DNA of 64,000 nt from Ophiobolus disseminans (Eukaryota > Ascomycota > Dothideomycetes > Pleosporales > Phaeosphaeriaceae): NCBI GenBank assembly GCA_010093685.1, contig MU006219.1, forward strand, positions 949,531-1,013,530. The letters run 5' to 3'. The translations under genes were made by a program, and so were the position numbers. The notes beneath the pieces are model-generated. The model did not search any database, was not told the DNA's origin, and saw nothing but the letters and a program-made list of their open reading frames with translations. The stretch's first letter is position 1. Each line of letters opens with the position of its first letter. This document shows positions 11,824 through 23,662 of the stretch, piece by piece.

Positions 11824-13311
11824 ATGAATACGACTGCAAAAGTCAACAAGGAGGGACACGTGAAGCAGCTTGCCGTAGTCTTCTGCATATGGAAGGTGTT
11901 GCTCCTTACTTTGGCCGCCTTCTGCCCGGGACCTGGATATGACACCTCGGCACTCATACTCCTTGATCTCAGCATCGAGCGACACACAAGTTTCTCTCAA
12001 GCACCTCTACATGATCGGTTCACGCTCAATCTCTTCCGATGGGACTCAATATACTTCGCCAAAGCTGCTAAGAGGTATAAAGTTCACGAACAAGAATGGG
12101 CTTTTAGCTGGGCATATTCCAAGTTTATTCGATTCATAGCACAAGGTGAGTGCAGTGGTTCCATGGTGTCAATGTTGGTATTGACTCCGAAGTGGGCACT
12201 TCTGTCGATGCAGACCCCCAATTACAACGGTGCATTGTGGCTGGAATCGCCGTCTCCAACTTCTGCCACTTCCTCTCCGTGCTTGTCTTGTATCGTCTCC
12301 TGACCATTAGCCTGCGTTCGCCGCAACGGTACCAGATTGCCTACGTGGGGGCCGTTTTGCATGTCCTCACACCAGCTTCGCTGTTTCTCTCGGCGCCATA
12401 CGCGGAAGCACTATTCTCTCTGCTCAACCTGACTGGCATGCTACATTACGCTCAATCGAGGACCATAGCTCAAGACGCGCTTCCCAACATCTGGGAGGAT
12501 GCGTACAAGCTGAGCGCGGGTGTGCTTTTCGGGCTAGCTACTTTGATGCGTAGCAATGGCTTGCTCAGCGGCTTCGTCCTTCTGTATGACGTTGCGAGAT
12601 ACTTGCCTGAAGTCGTCTCAATGCGGCTGACGGCGCATGATTTGCGGAGAATCATTGTCACCTGCGTGTCAGGTAGTTTCGTTGCCCTGGGATTTGTCTG
12701 GCCCCAATATCTAGCATATGCGGAGTTTTGTGCCCCAAATCGCGAACCCCAAGGTCGACTGTGGTGCATGAGCACCGTGCCCAGCATTTACTCGTGGGTA
12801 CAGAGTCATTACTGGTAAGTACATATCCATTGAACTACTTCTCTATCTCACTTCCGCTAGGAACGTCGGACTCTTCCGCTACTGGACTCTTCCCAACCTT
12901 CCTCTTTTCCTCATGGCCGCACCGATGCTCTGGTTGTTGCTCGAGTCTAGCGCAATGGTGATCCGCAGCAGCTTCCAGCCACCTAAGCGTGGGCGTCCTG
13001 TACCCCAGCCTGGTGTGACTGGCGTTTCCAAGACCACCTCACGTGCCACGCACTGTTTCCCAGAACTAGTAATCCCGCAGCTCGTGCTATCCATAGCAGC
13101 AATCACCAGCTTCCATGTTCAGATTGTCAATCGGATCTCTTCCGGTTATCCAACGTGGTATTTAATGGTCGCTACATGGCTTGTGCATGGGTTGTCAGCA
13201 TCTAGCAGCAAGGCGAATCTGCAGCAGAAAAGTCAGTGGATTGTGCGGGGTATGATCGTATACGCGATTGTACAAGGCATGCTATTCGCGAATTTTCTTC
13301 CCCCAGCCTGA
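11824..13311 (+). CDS. GPI18: GPI mannosyltransferase 2 (PIG-V/Gpi18)
   Basis: Gpi18 adds the second mannose to the glycosylphosphatidylinositol precursor on the lumenal face of the ER membrane, using dolichol-phosphate-mannose. Three exons (11824-12145, 12214-12814, 12861-13311) give 457 residues, normal for the family. The lumenal catalytic loop motif FRWDSIYFAKAA lies near residues 70-82. Many hydrophobic segments follow, and NGLLSGFVLLYD and NVGLFRYWTLPNLPLFLMA are typical. Both introns keep phase across GT-AG ends. Confidence 0.92.
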
Positions 13312-14741
13312 GACTTGGATAGCGCCAATACAACAACCACGAGTGACTGTCTAGAGTTGTTCCATACTAGCTGCGCCGATTCCTGCAGCTTGTCGAAGCA
13401 GGCGGTATGACTTCGAGGCCCAACATTTTAAAGCCGATCCCAACGAACGGCTTGAGCTTACCCATCACAGCTGCTCAACTACCAGCATACAACGTCACTC
13501 TTTGCTCGGTTCCCCGGGCTCTCGCCTAGCTCTCGTACGCTGCACGACGTGTGGAGCAACCTCCAGGATTTCTCCAATCTTCGAGGTGTTTTTATCTAGT
13601 TCCTATCCGTTTGTGCATCGTTAGATCTACAGTCAAGTATGGAAATGTTTTAGAAGGTTCCTACTGGTCGGTCTTCACGAAAGACATGGGACCTGAATGA
13701 ATGGCGAGAATGACCTAATGTCTCCTACTATGTCTATAACGATCCAGGTATCGTTGAAGCCGCCACTGGCTACCGCCATTATGCATGCACGACTGTGCAG
13801 GCTATCGCTCATCATATGTTAGTAACGACCACAGCTCTAGTCGGCTCCGGAACGCAAGAGAGAAAGCTCTAAGGCTAGAGAGAGGCGCTAGCTTGTACCG
13901 ACACAAACCTATCTGCTAGAGGCCCGAATCCATGTGTTTTCTACCCCAGTGTAGTGGCGCGTTGAATCCGGTCGTGTGGGCACTGGCATTTGCTGGACTG
14001 ATATTTCGTTGTGTATGCTGCCGATTGATGGCTTTGTTTTGACGTCTGACACTTCCACTTTGGGCGCTCTTACTCGTCATTCATTTGTCCGCAGCTGAGA
14101 CCGAAGCACAGCTCTCAGACATAATATGGGCCGTCGAGCGCATGTCTTAGCCTCGCCGTTACGCGTGACAAAGCTTTCAGCGTACCTGCATATGCCAAGT
14201 TCATATATCGTCCTCTCCGCTAGCCTGCGTCACACCAACTAACACCGGCACAACGTCATGCTGTGTGTTGTTGCTCGAGTTACTCAATACTCGATTACAC
14301 GAGCCGCCACGATATTCGATAGTCGATGCAAGATGCTGCACCTGGATATTCATGGCCCTGCGGTGGTCACTTCTCGGTCGAGCTACTGTCAGATTATCAT
14401 CATGTTTTTCCTCGTGGTCACTGGCGCTCTCGTAAAGCTCATGATAGACTGGTGCAAAGCCACCACTTCAACGGTTTTTTTAAGTTGGCTGGACTCGCTT
14501 CGCCCGACTTGCGAAGCTAAGAACATATTCATCCAAGCGACTCTGGTACAAGGTCATGCAAGCACGCCACTTTAGTAACGGATGTATCCATCTGGAAGGA
14601 GGGTCAGGAATAAAATCGCTGCGAGACATGATCTGTGGACTGAGGTTACCGATATCTGGGTGAGCAATCTACATAAACTGACTGCGAGGCCGCTATGGTC
14701 AGTACCGGAATCACCGCTGGTATTCACTCGTTCAGACAACC
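13312..14741. other. Gene-free region
   Basis: About 1.4 kb without a supportable gene. Short open frames (the longest about 105 codons near 14258-14575) show no recognisable protein features and overlap in several frames. The right end must contain the promoter of the secreted protein that starts at 14742. Confidence 0.55.
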
Positions 14742-17489
14742 ATGAAGCTCGTGGCCCTCATTAGTTTATCCGGCGCATCACTCGCCCTCGGAGCGCGACT
14801 TAATGCAAGGCAGCAGGATAATTGCTTCCGCAATAACTGTTATAATGCAGTCTGGGGATCCAATCCTGACCTGGTGCCTTTCCCAAACGTCGTTGCCTGT
14901 CAGAGGCATTTGACGACAACTGAGATTATCTATCCTCTGTAAGTCCACATCTGGCTAAGACATGAGTTCATGCTGAACAGTAAACAGCGTTACAAGTACT
15001 TTTGCACAGGTCACTCTTACTACGACTACCACCCCGTGTCCCACCGGCTCGGCCACTCCAATCTTGCCTAGACTATCCGGTGCTGCACCCAGGGCGACGA
15101 CTGCACTCACATTGCCTACTGTAGTTGGTGGTGATGCACGAGTCAAGGCACGCCAGCTTCCGCCGCCTGTGTCTTCGTCAACAGCGACCACCTTTGGCCC
15201 CATTCCGACTTCTCTTCTCGAATTCTGCGACAATGGAAACTACAGGAGTGCTTGTCTGTGCAAGTCAAACTTCCTTACCTCGGCCTCGGTCACGTCGATG
15301 AGCACGGTACGTGATAGGTCTACACTGCTTGAATTGGCTCAGCTAACATAATCCAGACGGTGACAAGATACATAACAGCTACGTTCACGAACACTATCGT
15401 GACCGGTACATCCTGTCCTGCACCCTCCGCTATACCCACAGCGACGAGTTCTCTACCGTTCAGTGGCAGCTCCAGCATTGGCACTTCGTCCAGTAGTACA
15501 AGTGCTATCAGCTCCGTGGAAAGCAGCACAGGTAGTCCAAGCTTCTCGAGTACTAGCGCTAGACCGACTAGCTCTGCTAGTAGTACAGACACGGCTTCTT
15601 CTTCCAGCAGTACGAGCTCCAGTTCTGTCTTCAGCAGCTCAACCGCAAGTTCTTCTCCAAGCAGCACAGACACGAGCTCTTCTATCACCAGTACGGAATC
15701 AAGCTCAACCGTTGGTACTACAGTATCGAGCTCTTCGGCATCTGAGACAAGTTTCTCATCAAGCAGCACGGAAACGAGCTCTACATTCGGCAATACAAGC
15801 ACCAATTCTGTTCTTCCCACTTCGAGCACCGGTCTTACGTCCAGTAGCCTGGGTTTCCCTTCATCATTCAGCATTACAGAACCTGCGTCCTCACTCAGTA
15901 GCACAACCGCCACTATGTTACCAAACAGCACATCGACGGAACTGTCATCAAGTAGCTCGGGCACCAGTACTCTTTCGGGCATATCTTCCTCGTTCAGTAG
16001 TACAGGAAGCTCCACCTTGCCGAGCAGCACGGGATCCTCTTCGTTTTCGAGCGGTATTGGGACAAGTAGCACTGCACTCTCGTCGTCGTTGAGCAGTACG
16101 GGAAGCTCCCTGTCGCCGACCAACACTGCGACCCCGTCATCATCAAGCAGTATCGCACCTTCGTCGGGATCGATCAGTTCTGAAACGACATCGGCTAGCA
16201 GCACTGAAAGCCTTCTAACCTCGAGCATATCCGCCACGTCCTCGTTCTCTAATAGCACTGCAACGGCTTCTTCGTCGAGCATCTTCGCCACATCTTCGTT
16301 CTCTAATTCCACCACATCTGCGTTCTTTAACACCACTGCAACGGCTTCATCATCGAGGGTTTCCACCACACCTCCGTTCGCTAATACCACGGTAACCCAT
16401 TTGCCATCGAGCAGCACAGCAAGTCCTTCGTCATTGAGCACCACAACAAGCTTTGAGCCATCAAGTAGCTCTGAGTCATCTTCCGCTACGTTGTCTAGCA
16501 GCACGGCGAGCTCTTCCACGACCAACAGTATTAGCACATTTCCTTTTACACTCTCCAGTAGCACTGCAACCCCTTCAGAATCCAGTAGCACGGAAAGCTT
16601 TTCCTTGTCGAGCAGCACCGCAACCCCCTCATCGTCCGGCAGCATCAGTTCGAGCTTCCCGACTAGCACTGAATTCAGTACCTCGCTTAGTCCGACCGAT
16701 GTGTCTTCGTCGGTTAGCAGCACAGGAACTTTCTCGTTGCCGAGCAGTAGCACTGGATCTAGTTCCTCGCTCAACAGTACCGCCACATCCACATCAATCA
16801 TCAGCACGATCAGCTCAGGTGTTTCATCATCAATGAGCACCGCTACGCCCCCGTTCAGCAACACCACCTCTAGCGTCTTGCCTAGCAGCTCTGCCTTGGA
16901 CAGTTCTACCTCTCTATTCATCACCTCCTCAGCCGTAAGCGCTACTGCCTCGAGCGTAACAGCCTCGACCACCAGCACTAAAAGCGGTTATGTCCCTCCT
17001 CCACTCCCCACCCCGACTCCCATCTGCAACGGCAACGGCGTCGCCCTCTGCAACGGTGGCTGCCATGACCTGCGCACCGACCTCTCCCACTGCGGCGCCT
17101 GCGGAAATGCCTGCGCGGTCGGCAAGTATTGCGCTAATGGCGTATGCACATCCACAGCGTGCGACTCCAACTGTACATTTCAGCGCTTATGCAACAACAA
17201 CGGGACGTCAACCTGTGTGTGTGGCAGGGAGGCCGAGGGCCGCGGCGTGTGCTTCGATAGCGCCAAGTTCAAGTGCAATGGCACGAACCCGCGGCCTACT
17301 AGGTGTGTCGAAACGAAGGGGTGTCGCATAGGATTCGTGTGCGTGAAGGAGTATTGCGCGTGTAATGGTACGAGCGCGGGTATCTGTGTGTCGACGGAGG
17401 GGTGCGGGACGATGGGCGCGGATGCGAATGGGCCGCTGGTGTACAAGGGGATGGAGAAGAAGATGAAGAGGAGTGTTAAGTTGGTTTGA
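14742..17489 (+). CDS. Secreted Ser/Thr-rich mucin-like protein with Cys-rich C-terminal domain
   Basis: Three exons (14742-14938, 14988-15306, 15357-17489) give 882 residues. The first 17 residues form a signal peptide (LVALISLSGASLALG), followed by RLNARQ, a plausible processing site, and a short cysteine-containing N-terminal domain. A second cysteine group (EFCDNGNYRSACLCKSNF) follows. Roughly residues 195-715 are a Ser/Thr-dominated array built from irregular SSST/SSSS units, expected to be heavily O-mannosylated. The C-terminal about 165 residues form a cysteine-rich module; its start (CNGGCHDLRTDLSHCGACG) resembles Stig1-like or EGF-like modules found in some fungal secreted proteins. 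No C-terminal GPI-anchor hydrophobic tail is visible; the protein ends in basic residues. The likely place is the cell wall or extracellular matrix. The biochemical role is unknown. Confidence 0.85.
15480..16980 (+). repeat. Degenerate Ser/Thr-coding repeat array
   Basis: About 1.5 kb of short degenerate repeats around agcagcac / agtagcac / tcgagcag units inside the mucin-like gene, coding for SSST-like strings. The low complexity also creates a spurious 552-codon open frame on the opposite strand. Confidence 0.8.
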
Positions 17490-18152
17490 GACTAAAGGAG
17501 AAAGATGTTGTTGGGTAGTGACAGTAGATTGAATCGTAGCTGGGTGAATGTGTATGCGTGGGATTTCTTTTCCGGTGTGGAGGACGTAGGGTTATGAGGA
17601 CTGAGCATTGATAGTTTCCCTTCTCTACAACGAAATGCAACACTTTTGGAGTTTGGATGTTATGGCTTTTGCAATATGAACATGAGTGGCACATTGGGAC
17701 GATAACTGAAGACATCTCATCCGGTAGACTAGGCGGCAAGGGCGCATGCCATGCAGATCTGGTGCGGAGTAACTTGTGTTAGTCGCCCACTACGAAGTAT
17801 TCACCACGATCACATCGCATCTAACAAGGCCCACCTTTGCCAGCACGGCACTCGGCAACGACTCGCTGCGGCAGAGATAAGATGAACGTGAATTGTTCCG
17901 TCGGGGTGAGGGGCGTTCACGTGTGTTCGCTGCATGCCCGTGTTAGCGCAATTCGGTTGCTAGGACGATTACCCCAGTTTGTTTATCCCGCCTCAACCGG
18001 CATCAGCGACCAGCATAACGACCTCTACGCCTGCCTCTGCTATGCCCACCATCTTTCTGCTATAGATCAGGCACCTTTTATGTCTTGCTCTTCGAGGCAC
18101 AGCGACAGTCTCCCCCGTGCATAACTCGATCCACCACCGGCCTCACTCCACC
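17490..18152. other. Intergenic region
   Basis: A 663-bp gap between two plus-strand genes, holding the mucin 3' UTR and the promoter of the GBD/FH3 gene. I see no gene in it. Confidence 0.6.
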
Positions 18153-20873
18153 ATGGCGACACCGGCTTTTGCTGCACCCGCTGCAGGCCACCGCCGCAAC
18201 AAGTCGTCCTCGGTGCTCAAATCTATTATTGCCCCCAAGAGCCACAAGCGGACACCCTCGGACGGCCTCGAGCTGAAGAGGAACCCGGCCACCGACGCGC
18301 CGTACATGCCTGCCTCCAGCTTCCAGGCGCCGTTGCTGCCGCCAGACCACCCACACAGCCAATTGCGCGGGGCCACACGAGCCGAGAACATTCCTATCAA
18401 CCCGCCGTCTCCGCGCAAGGCCCAGGACAGCAAGTCGAGCCCGAAGAAGAGCCTGCATAAGAAGACGCTCAGCTCCGTCTCACTGCGGTCACTGGCAAAG
18501 AAGGAGGACAACCCCAAGGACAAGCAGTCGGCAGATGTCAGACGGCCACGGGAGGAGAGCATCCTGGGCGAGAAGCCGAAGAAGACCAAGTCGTCGACCA
18601 ACCTGGCCGCCATGTTTGGCAAGAGCAGATCGAGGTCACCCGTCAAGCAGCCCCGCGACCAGGAGAACACGACGCCACCAAGCTCCGCAAACGCCCCTGC
18701 ACCGCCGCGCACCCCCATCTGGGCCGAGTTCAGCTCCAACACGCCCCTGCAAGAGAACACAACCACCAGCAAGGTGCCGCTGAACGACCAGCGACGGAGC
18801 ATCGAGGAGGAGATCGTCCTGTACACCCCGCAGCACTACTCGCCCTCGAAGCAGCGCAACTTCTTCGACTATGGCCAGCCATCCCTGCAGCAGCGACCGG
18901 CCGCGAAGGAGCGTCCCAAGTCGATGGTGGTTCCTAAGAGCACCACCACGGCATCGCTACTCGAGACGTTCGGCCGTAAGAAGAGCAGTGAGCGGATGCC
19001 GTTGTCAGACACCAAGGGCAATGAGGGGAGAATCAAGGAGAGCGCGTCGTCCAAGAGTATACCGCCGAGGCCCCAGATGGGACGTTCCAGCACCGACACT
19101 AGCAGGAGGGACGCTGCGACACGATCTGCCACGGAGCCAACTGTAACAGCCAAAAAGCCTAACAGGGTCATGGCTGCTGTCGCTGCTTTCAATGGCAAGT
19201 CACGGCAGATGGGCACTCCTACATCACCCACCAAGCTTGATCCTAAGACGGTCGACGCCGAGTTCGAGGAGGTTCTGGTATGTACTCCACGCACTGCATT
19301 AGAACATTACTAACCGATGTAGGAATCGCGAAACATTCCTACACACCAACGCGGCCAGATGCGGACACTGAAGCTCGAGGTCAAAGCTGACTTTGTCCGA
19401 ATGCACAAACTCGACACGCCACAAGCCTCAAGGGCACCCTCTGCCCATTCCTCCATCGGCGAAAGCGACGGACGGCCAATGTCTAAGCCGGGTCCAACAC
19501 GGACCTCTAATTCACGAGATGGGTCTGAAGAAAGCGAGCTCATTGCCTCGCAGACGGACAAGTCGGGCTCAACTAAGCGTGAGCGCCCACGCAGCAGGAC
19601 CTTCACATTTAGCAGAAGCGATTCTCCAACGAAGAAGCAAAGGGGCGATGCGAATGAGCGCAAAGCATCATCGAAGGTGAACCCCATACCGAATTCACCT
19701 TCCACGAGATCCCTGGTCTCGAATGCCTCGGACAGGTCTGCATCTAACGGAATAAAGGCGGTCAAGCCGGATGAGTTCATTCAATACCTCAAAAAGACAC
19801 CGAAACCCGAAGCCGTTGAGGTCGGCAAGCTGCACAAGCTTCGCCTGCTGCTCCGAAATGAGACTGTCGACTGGGTTGACACCTTCATTCAGGACGGCGG
19901 CATGACCGAGCTGGTTGCGCTCTTGCACCGCATCATGGAGATTGAGTGGCGTGGAGACCACGAAGACACTCTCCTACATGAGCTTTTGAGGTGTCTCAAG
20001 GGGTTGTGCACAACCGCAACTGCACTCAAACAACTCTACGAGATTTCCCCCACGCTATACCCAGCCCTCCTGGCTATGCTTTTTGATGAGGAGCACAAGG
20101 GTCCGAGCGAGTTCACTACGCGTGAACTCATCATCGAGATCATGTTTGCACACATCTCCATGGCGCCAGAGTCGGAACTAGAGACCCGCGCTACCCAGCT
20201 GCTGAAGTACCTTAAGGATCCCATCAAAGAGAAGGAGTCGTCCACAGTCCCCTTCATCTTGCAAATGCACCAACCACGACCCTACCAAGTCTGGTGCAAG
20301 GAGATGACCAACGTCACCAAAGAAGTCTTCTGGATCTTCATCCATCATTTGAACGTCATCCCTGTTCCTCCAGCTTCGTCCAAGGAAGCCCACAAGTCCT
20401 ACGCAAAAACGCATTTCCCCGGTCAACGCGCTATCGTCCCAGCAGCACCTTACGTTGGCGGTGTGGAATGGGATGCAACAAACTACCTTGCAACCCACAT
20501 CGACCTCCTGAACGGCCTCCTTGCGTCGCTTCCCTCGCGCGAAGCTCGCAACACCCTCCGCCAGGAACTCAAGGTTTCGGGCTTCGAGAGACTCATGAGC
20601 CACCTACGCGCCTGCAACCCCAAGTACTACGGCGCCGTGCACGACAGTGTGAAAGTTTGGATCGGCGCTGCGCTCGAGGACGACTGGGACGTCAAGACTG
20701 TGCGTATGGGTCCTGGAGAGGGCAAGAGCGCCGTAAACAGTCCCGTCAAGATGAGCCCGAAGAAGAAGGCAGAGATGCCGCCGCAGCTTCAGGCGCCCAA
20801 GTTCGATCTCGGACTTGGGTTTGACAAGGAGATTTATGTTGGCGGTGGAAAGAAGGACGATGACTGGATCTGA
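18153..20873 (+). CDS. Formin-type GBD/FH3 (armadillo) domain protein lacking FH1/FH2
   Basis: Two exons (18153-19277, 19323-20873) give 891 residues; the start has a strong context (ccaccATGG). Residues 1 to about 355 are disordered, Ser/Pro/Lys-rich, with many SPxK/R-like sites that could be phosphorylated. From about residue 365 the sequence resembles the GTPase-binding and FH3 armadillo region of diaphanous-type formins: LESRNIPTHQRGQMRTLKL, KPDEFIQYLKKTPKPE, VDWVDTFIQDGGMTELVALL and LLRCLKGLCTTATALKQLYE. It ends shortly after this region (KKDDDWI) with no proline-rich FH1 and no actin-nucleating FH2. By family knowledge such a protein should bind Rho-type GTPases at polarity or septation sites, perhaps as an adaptor. 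That role is inference. Confidence 0.82.
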
Positions 20874-21538
20874 GCGACTGCCTCTGCTATCCCTTTGGTA
20901 CCAGGCTACAGCAGACGCTCTCGATCTATGCTTTGGATACATCGACAGCATTCTGCTACAGACGACTCCTGAACCACGAACTACATCCAACAACATCAAC
21001 AACCTGGATACTCCGCAACCAAGCCCAACATATCTGACACGGTGGCGGCACTTTTCCTTCGGCGTTCTTCTCTATTGCTCAGTCATCTCCGTCCATCTTT
21101 CCGCATCTTTCCCTCCCTTTCACTCCTTCCCGAACCCACTGGGCCGCGCCTTCACGACAGCATGACATGACATCTTTTTTGACGACCGAGACGGCTCCCC
21201 ACGCTCTTCAGAACATGGCATGTGTATATATTCTTTGCTAGGTCTTTTGCACGGGCGTTGAGTGGCATAGGATGGGATGGGAATCGCTTAATGAAATGAA
21301 TTTATATGACCTTATTTCGTCGGGTTTCATGCAAGGGGTGGAAGTGGGTGATTATGTTTGTTTGATGTGTGATATTGTGTTGTGGTTTTATACAAAGATG
21401 AGATGTGAATATGTGGGTCTATATGGGGGTATCTGGTCCTTTACGCCAACCCTTGGAAGACTCCATGTCCCATATGCGCAAATGCCGCTGAAAATGCTGA
21501 ATCATGCAAGACTTCCTGTCGTCTGATCTCATCTCATA
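20874..21538. other. Convergent intergenic region
   Basis: A 665-bp gap between two convergent stops. It is expected to hold two 3' UTRs, and T/G-rich stretches near 21300-21420 fit this. No gene is seen. Confidence 0.6.
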
Positions 21539-23662
21539 TCATCCCTTCTTCTTCCCCTTCCTCCGTCCCTTCTTCTCACCAACTTCCACCGTCCCACCTT
21601 CAACCTCGCCCTCCTGCAGCCCCATGACCTCATTGCCCTGCATCTCCCTCAGTTTCTCCTGCCCGCTGATGAAGAAACTCAAATCGCGATTCTGTTCTTC
21701 AAGATCGGCCTTCTGCGCTTCAATTTCCTTTACTCTCTTATCCGCCTCTTCAGCCTTCTGCTCGAGGTGTTTGATGCGCGAGAGAAGAGATTCGTTGATC
21801 GTCTGTTCCTCTTTGTACTGTTTAGTTAACTTGCGAGCGAGGTCGGAAGTGGATGAGAATTTTGCTTTTGTGCGGTCGAGGTCGCGTTCGAGGGCGGAGA
21901 TGGTGGTTTGGGAGTCTGTGTGTTGGAGGGTGAGGGAGTCGAGTTTGGAGCTCATGCTGGCGACGGCGCGGGATGCTTCGTCTGCGGAGGAGGCGGCTTT
22001 GGCTGCCTTGTCGACGGCGCGCTCGAGTTGTTCTTCGAAGTAGGCGCGTTGGGATTCGAGTTGGCTGGTGAGGAGGTATGCGTACTCCATGCCCATGTTA
22101 TCCAACTTCTCTCGGGGGACGGTGTCATTTGCGTAGCCTGTCATGCCGACGGTGCCGTGTGTAGATGCGGGCATGTCGACAAGCTTGCCGTCTGTTTTGT
22201 TCTGTATGAGGCGATGTACGTAGCCGTCACCGGCGTAGTCCCAGACATGTTGGGTGACAACGTCCATGGCGTAGGTGTGTGAGGTGGCGTCGTAGTGCGC
22301 AAAGGCGTGTGCTGAGTCGTAGCGGCCACAGCCTATGTTGCCACAGATCAAGCAAACCCAAAGGTTCTGAGTTGAGCCGCATACGCTGCATTCGTTGTCC
22401 GGGGTGTCGCCGTCTGATGCGCGATGGGATGTGAAGGCGTCGTTCTGTGTATAGCGACAGACTGGACAGCCTGAGCCACGCCATTTCTCGAGGCAGGCGC
22501 AGTGGAAGACGTGTTGGCAGAGGATTGTGAGGAGGCCGGTGGTCTCGTCCATGCGCTCGAGGCAGACAGGGCAGGTGGGCAGCTCGACCAGTGCGGGTGT
22601 GGGTGGCGCGTGTGGTTTTGCCGTGAGAGAGGAGGCCATGGAGGGTGCTTCGACTGGCGATGAGACACTCTTCGCTGGCGGAAGGGGGGCGGTCGGCTGC
22701 GTGGTGGGAGCTGGGGCGAAGGGATCGTTGGTCAGATCTGGGTACGAGGTAGGATCGCGATTCGAGTCGCCGTTCTGGAAGTTGATCGACTTGACGAAGA
22801 CGACATGGCAGTATTCAGGCTCCATACTGTTGAAGGCCTTGCCGTTCCACTCTTTCCTCCACGCCCTGGCCTTGCTGGCGTCCTTGAACTTCATCAGGAC
22901 CATGTATTTGTTTGCCCTGCTGGTCTTGATGAGCCTGAAGTGGGAGACGTCCTCTCGCGTGCGCTCCCCCACAAAGCCCAGAAAGTCGGATGGCGTCATG
23001 TAGGACGGCACTGCCAGTATGCACAGCGTGGTGCAGTTCTCTGGGTTGGAGTCTCTGCTTGCCCCCTCGGCCTCATCGTACAAGCCGGGCGTCTCCTGCC
23101 CATCGCGGTACAGGTGGACCACGCCCCAGCCGACCTCGGTGTCCTTCAGGTCCGAGGGTATGAACTTGCCCTTGGTCGCAAGGCCGCCGGAGCTCGGAGG
23201 CTGTGCAGGGTGCTTGAGCGACTTGGTGCGCGGCCGCGTGAGTGCGTCGCCATTGCTCTCGCTCATGTCGATGCTCACAATGGAGATGGCGTCGAACCGC
23301 CAGTCCTTGTGCGCAAAGCTTTGCGTCCGCCTGTGCACTGGCCGCTTTGGCGGCTTGACAATCGGCACGGGGCTGTCGTGGTGGTCGGTGAAGGAGGCTC
23401 GTGTGCGCTGACTGAAGCGCCGAGTGGGAGGCGGTCGTTCGCGAGGCGCGGCAGCTTGCGTCACGTCGCTGCTCGAGGCCACAGGCTTGAGCGGGCCGTC
23501 GTACGTCTGGGGACTAGGCGTAAGGGATCCCCAAGAAGCTCTCCTGTGCACAGGGAGCTGCGACTCGAAGATGTCCGTATGCGGCGGTGGGGTGAATGTC
23601 GTCTGCGAGGTGGAGCGTGAGGGATACAGCTCAAATGCGATGTGGAAGAAGTATTCGGGCAT
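21539..23662 (-). CDS. ETP1: BRAP2/ETP1-type RING and UBP-zinc-finger ubiquitin ligase
   Basis: BRAP2-family proteins are cytosolic E3 ubiquitin ligases (human BRAP/IMP; yeast Etp1, linked to ethanol stress). The order is a BRAP2 RNA-recognition-like domain (TLCILAVPSYMTPSDFLGFV onward), a RING finger with CPVC, CQHVFHCACL and CPVCRY spacing, a UBP-type zinc finger (CSVCGSTQNLWVCLICGNIG, then GRYDSAHAFAHY), a long coiled coil, and a basic KKGRRKGKKKG end. The ORF is single-exon. I chose the ATG at 23662 because homologues start with a sequence like MPEYFFHIAFELYP, giving 707 residues. An in-frame ATG at 23761 would add 33 residues without family support. The 5' end lies downstream of the CDC4 3' end on the same strand. 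Confidence 0.92.
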   Translation of the reverse strand: MPEYFFHIAFELYPSRSTSQTTFTPPPHTDIFESQLPVHRRASWGSLTPSPQTYDGPLKPVASSSDVTQAAAPRERPPPTRRFSQRTRASFTDHHDSPVPIVKPPKRPVHRRTQSFAHKDWRFDAISIVSIDMSESNGDALTRPRTKSLKHPAQPPSSGGLATKGKFIPSDLKDTEVGWGVVHLYRDGQETPGLYDEAEGASRDSNPENCTTLCILAVPSYMTPSDFLGFVGERTREDVSHFRLIKTSRANKYMVLMKFKDASKARAWRKEWNGKAFNSMEPEYCHVVFVKSINFQNGDSNRDPTSYPDLTNDPFAPAPTTQPTAPLPPAKSVSSPVEAPSMASSLTAKPHAPPTPALVELPTCPVCLERMDETTGLLTILCQHVFHCACLEKWRGSGCPVCRYTQNDAFTSHRASDGDTPDNECSVCGSTQNLWVCLICGNIGCGRYDSAHAFAHYDATSHTYAMDVVTQHVWDYAGDGYVHRLIQNKTDGKLVDMPASTHGTVGMTGYANDTVPREKLDNMGMEYAYLLTSQLESQRAYFEEQLERAVDKAAKAASSADEASRAVASMSSKLDSLTLQHTDSQTTISALERDLDRTKAKFSSTSDLARKLTKQYKEEQTINESLLSRIKHLEQKAEEADKRVKEIEAQKADLEEQNRDLSFFISGQEKLREMQGNEVMGLQEGEVEGGTVEVGEKKGRRKGKKKG

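Noticed and set aside
14258..14575. 105-codon frame in the 13.3-14.7 kb gap
   Set aside because: No upstream or downstream splice partners and no protein-like pattern beyond one short hydrophobic stretch.
15320..16978. 552-codon minus-strand open frame rich in Val, Leu, Glu and Asp
   Set aside because: It is the complement of the Ser/Thr repeat array in the secreted protein; the plus strand has a signal peptide, introns and a cysteine module.
22805..23620. 271-codon plus-strand frame opposite the BRAP2 gene
   Set aside because: Shadow of the BRAP2 N-terminal coding region; the minus strand has clear RING and UBP domains in the same exon.
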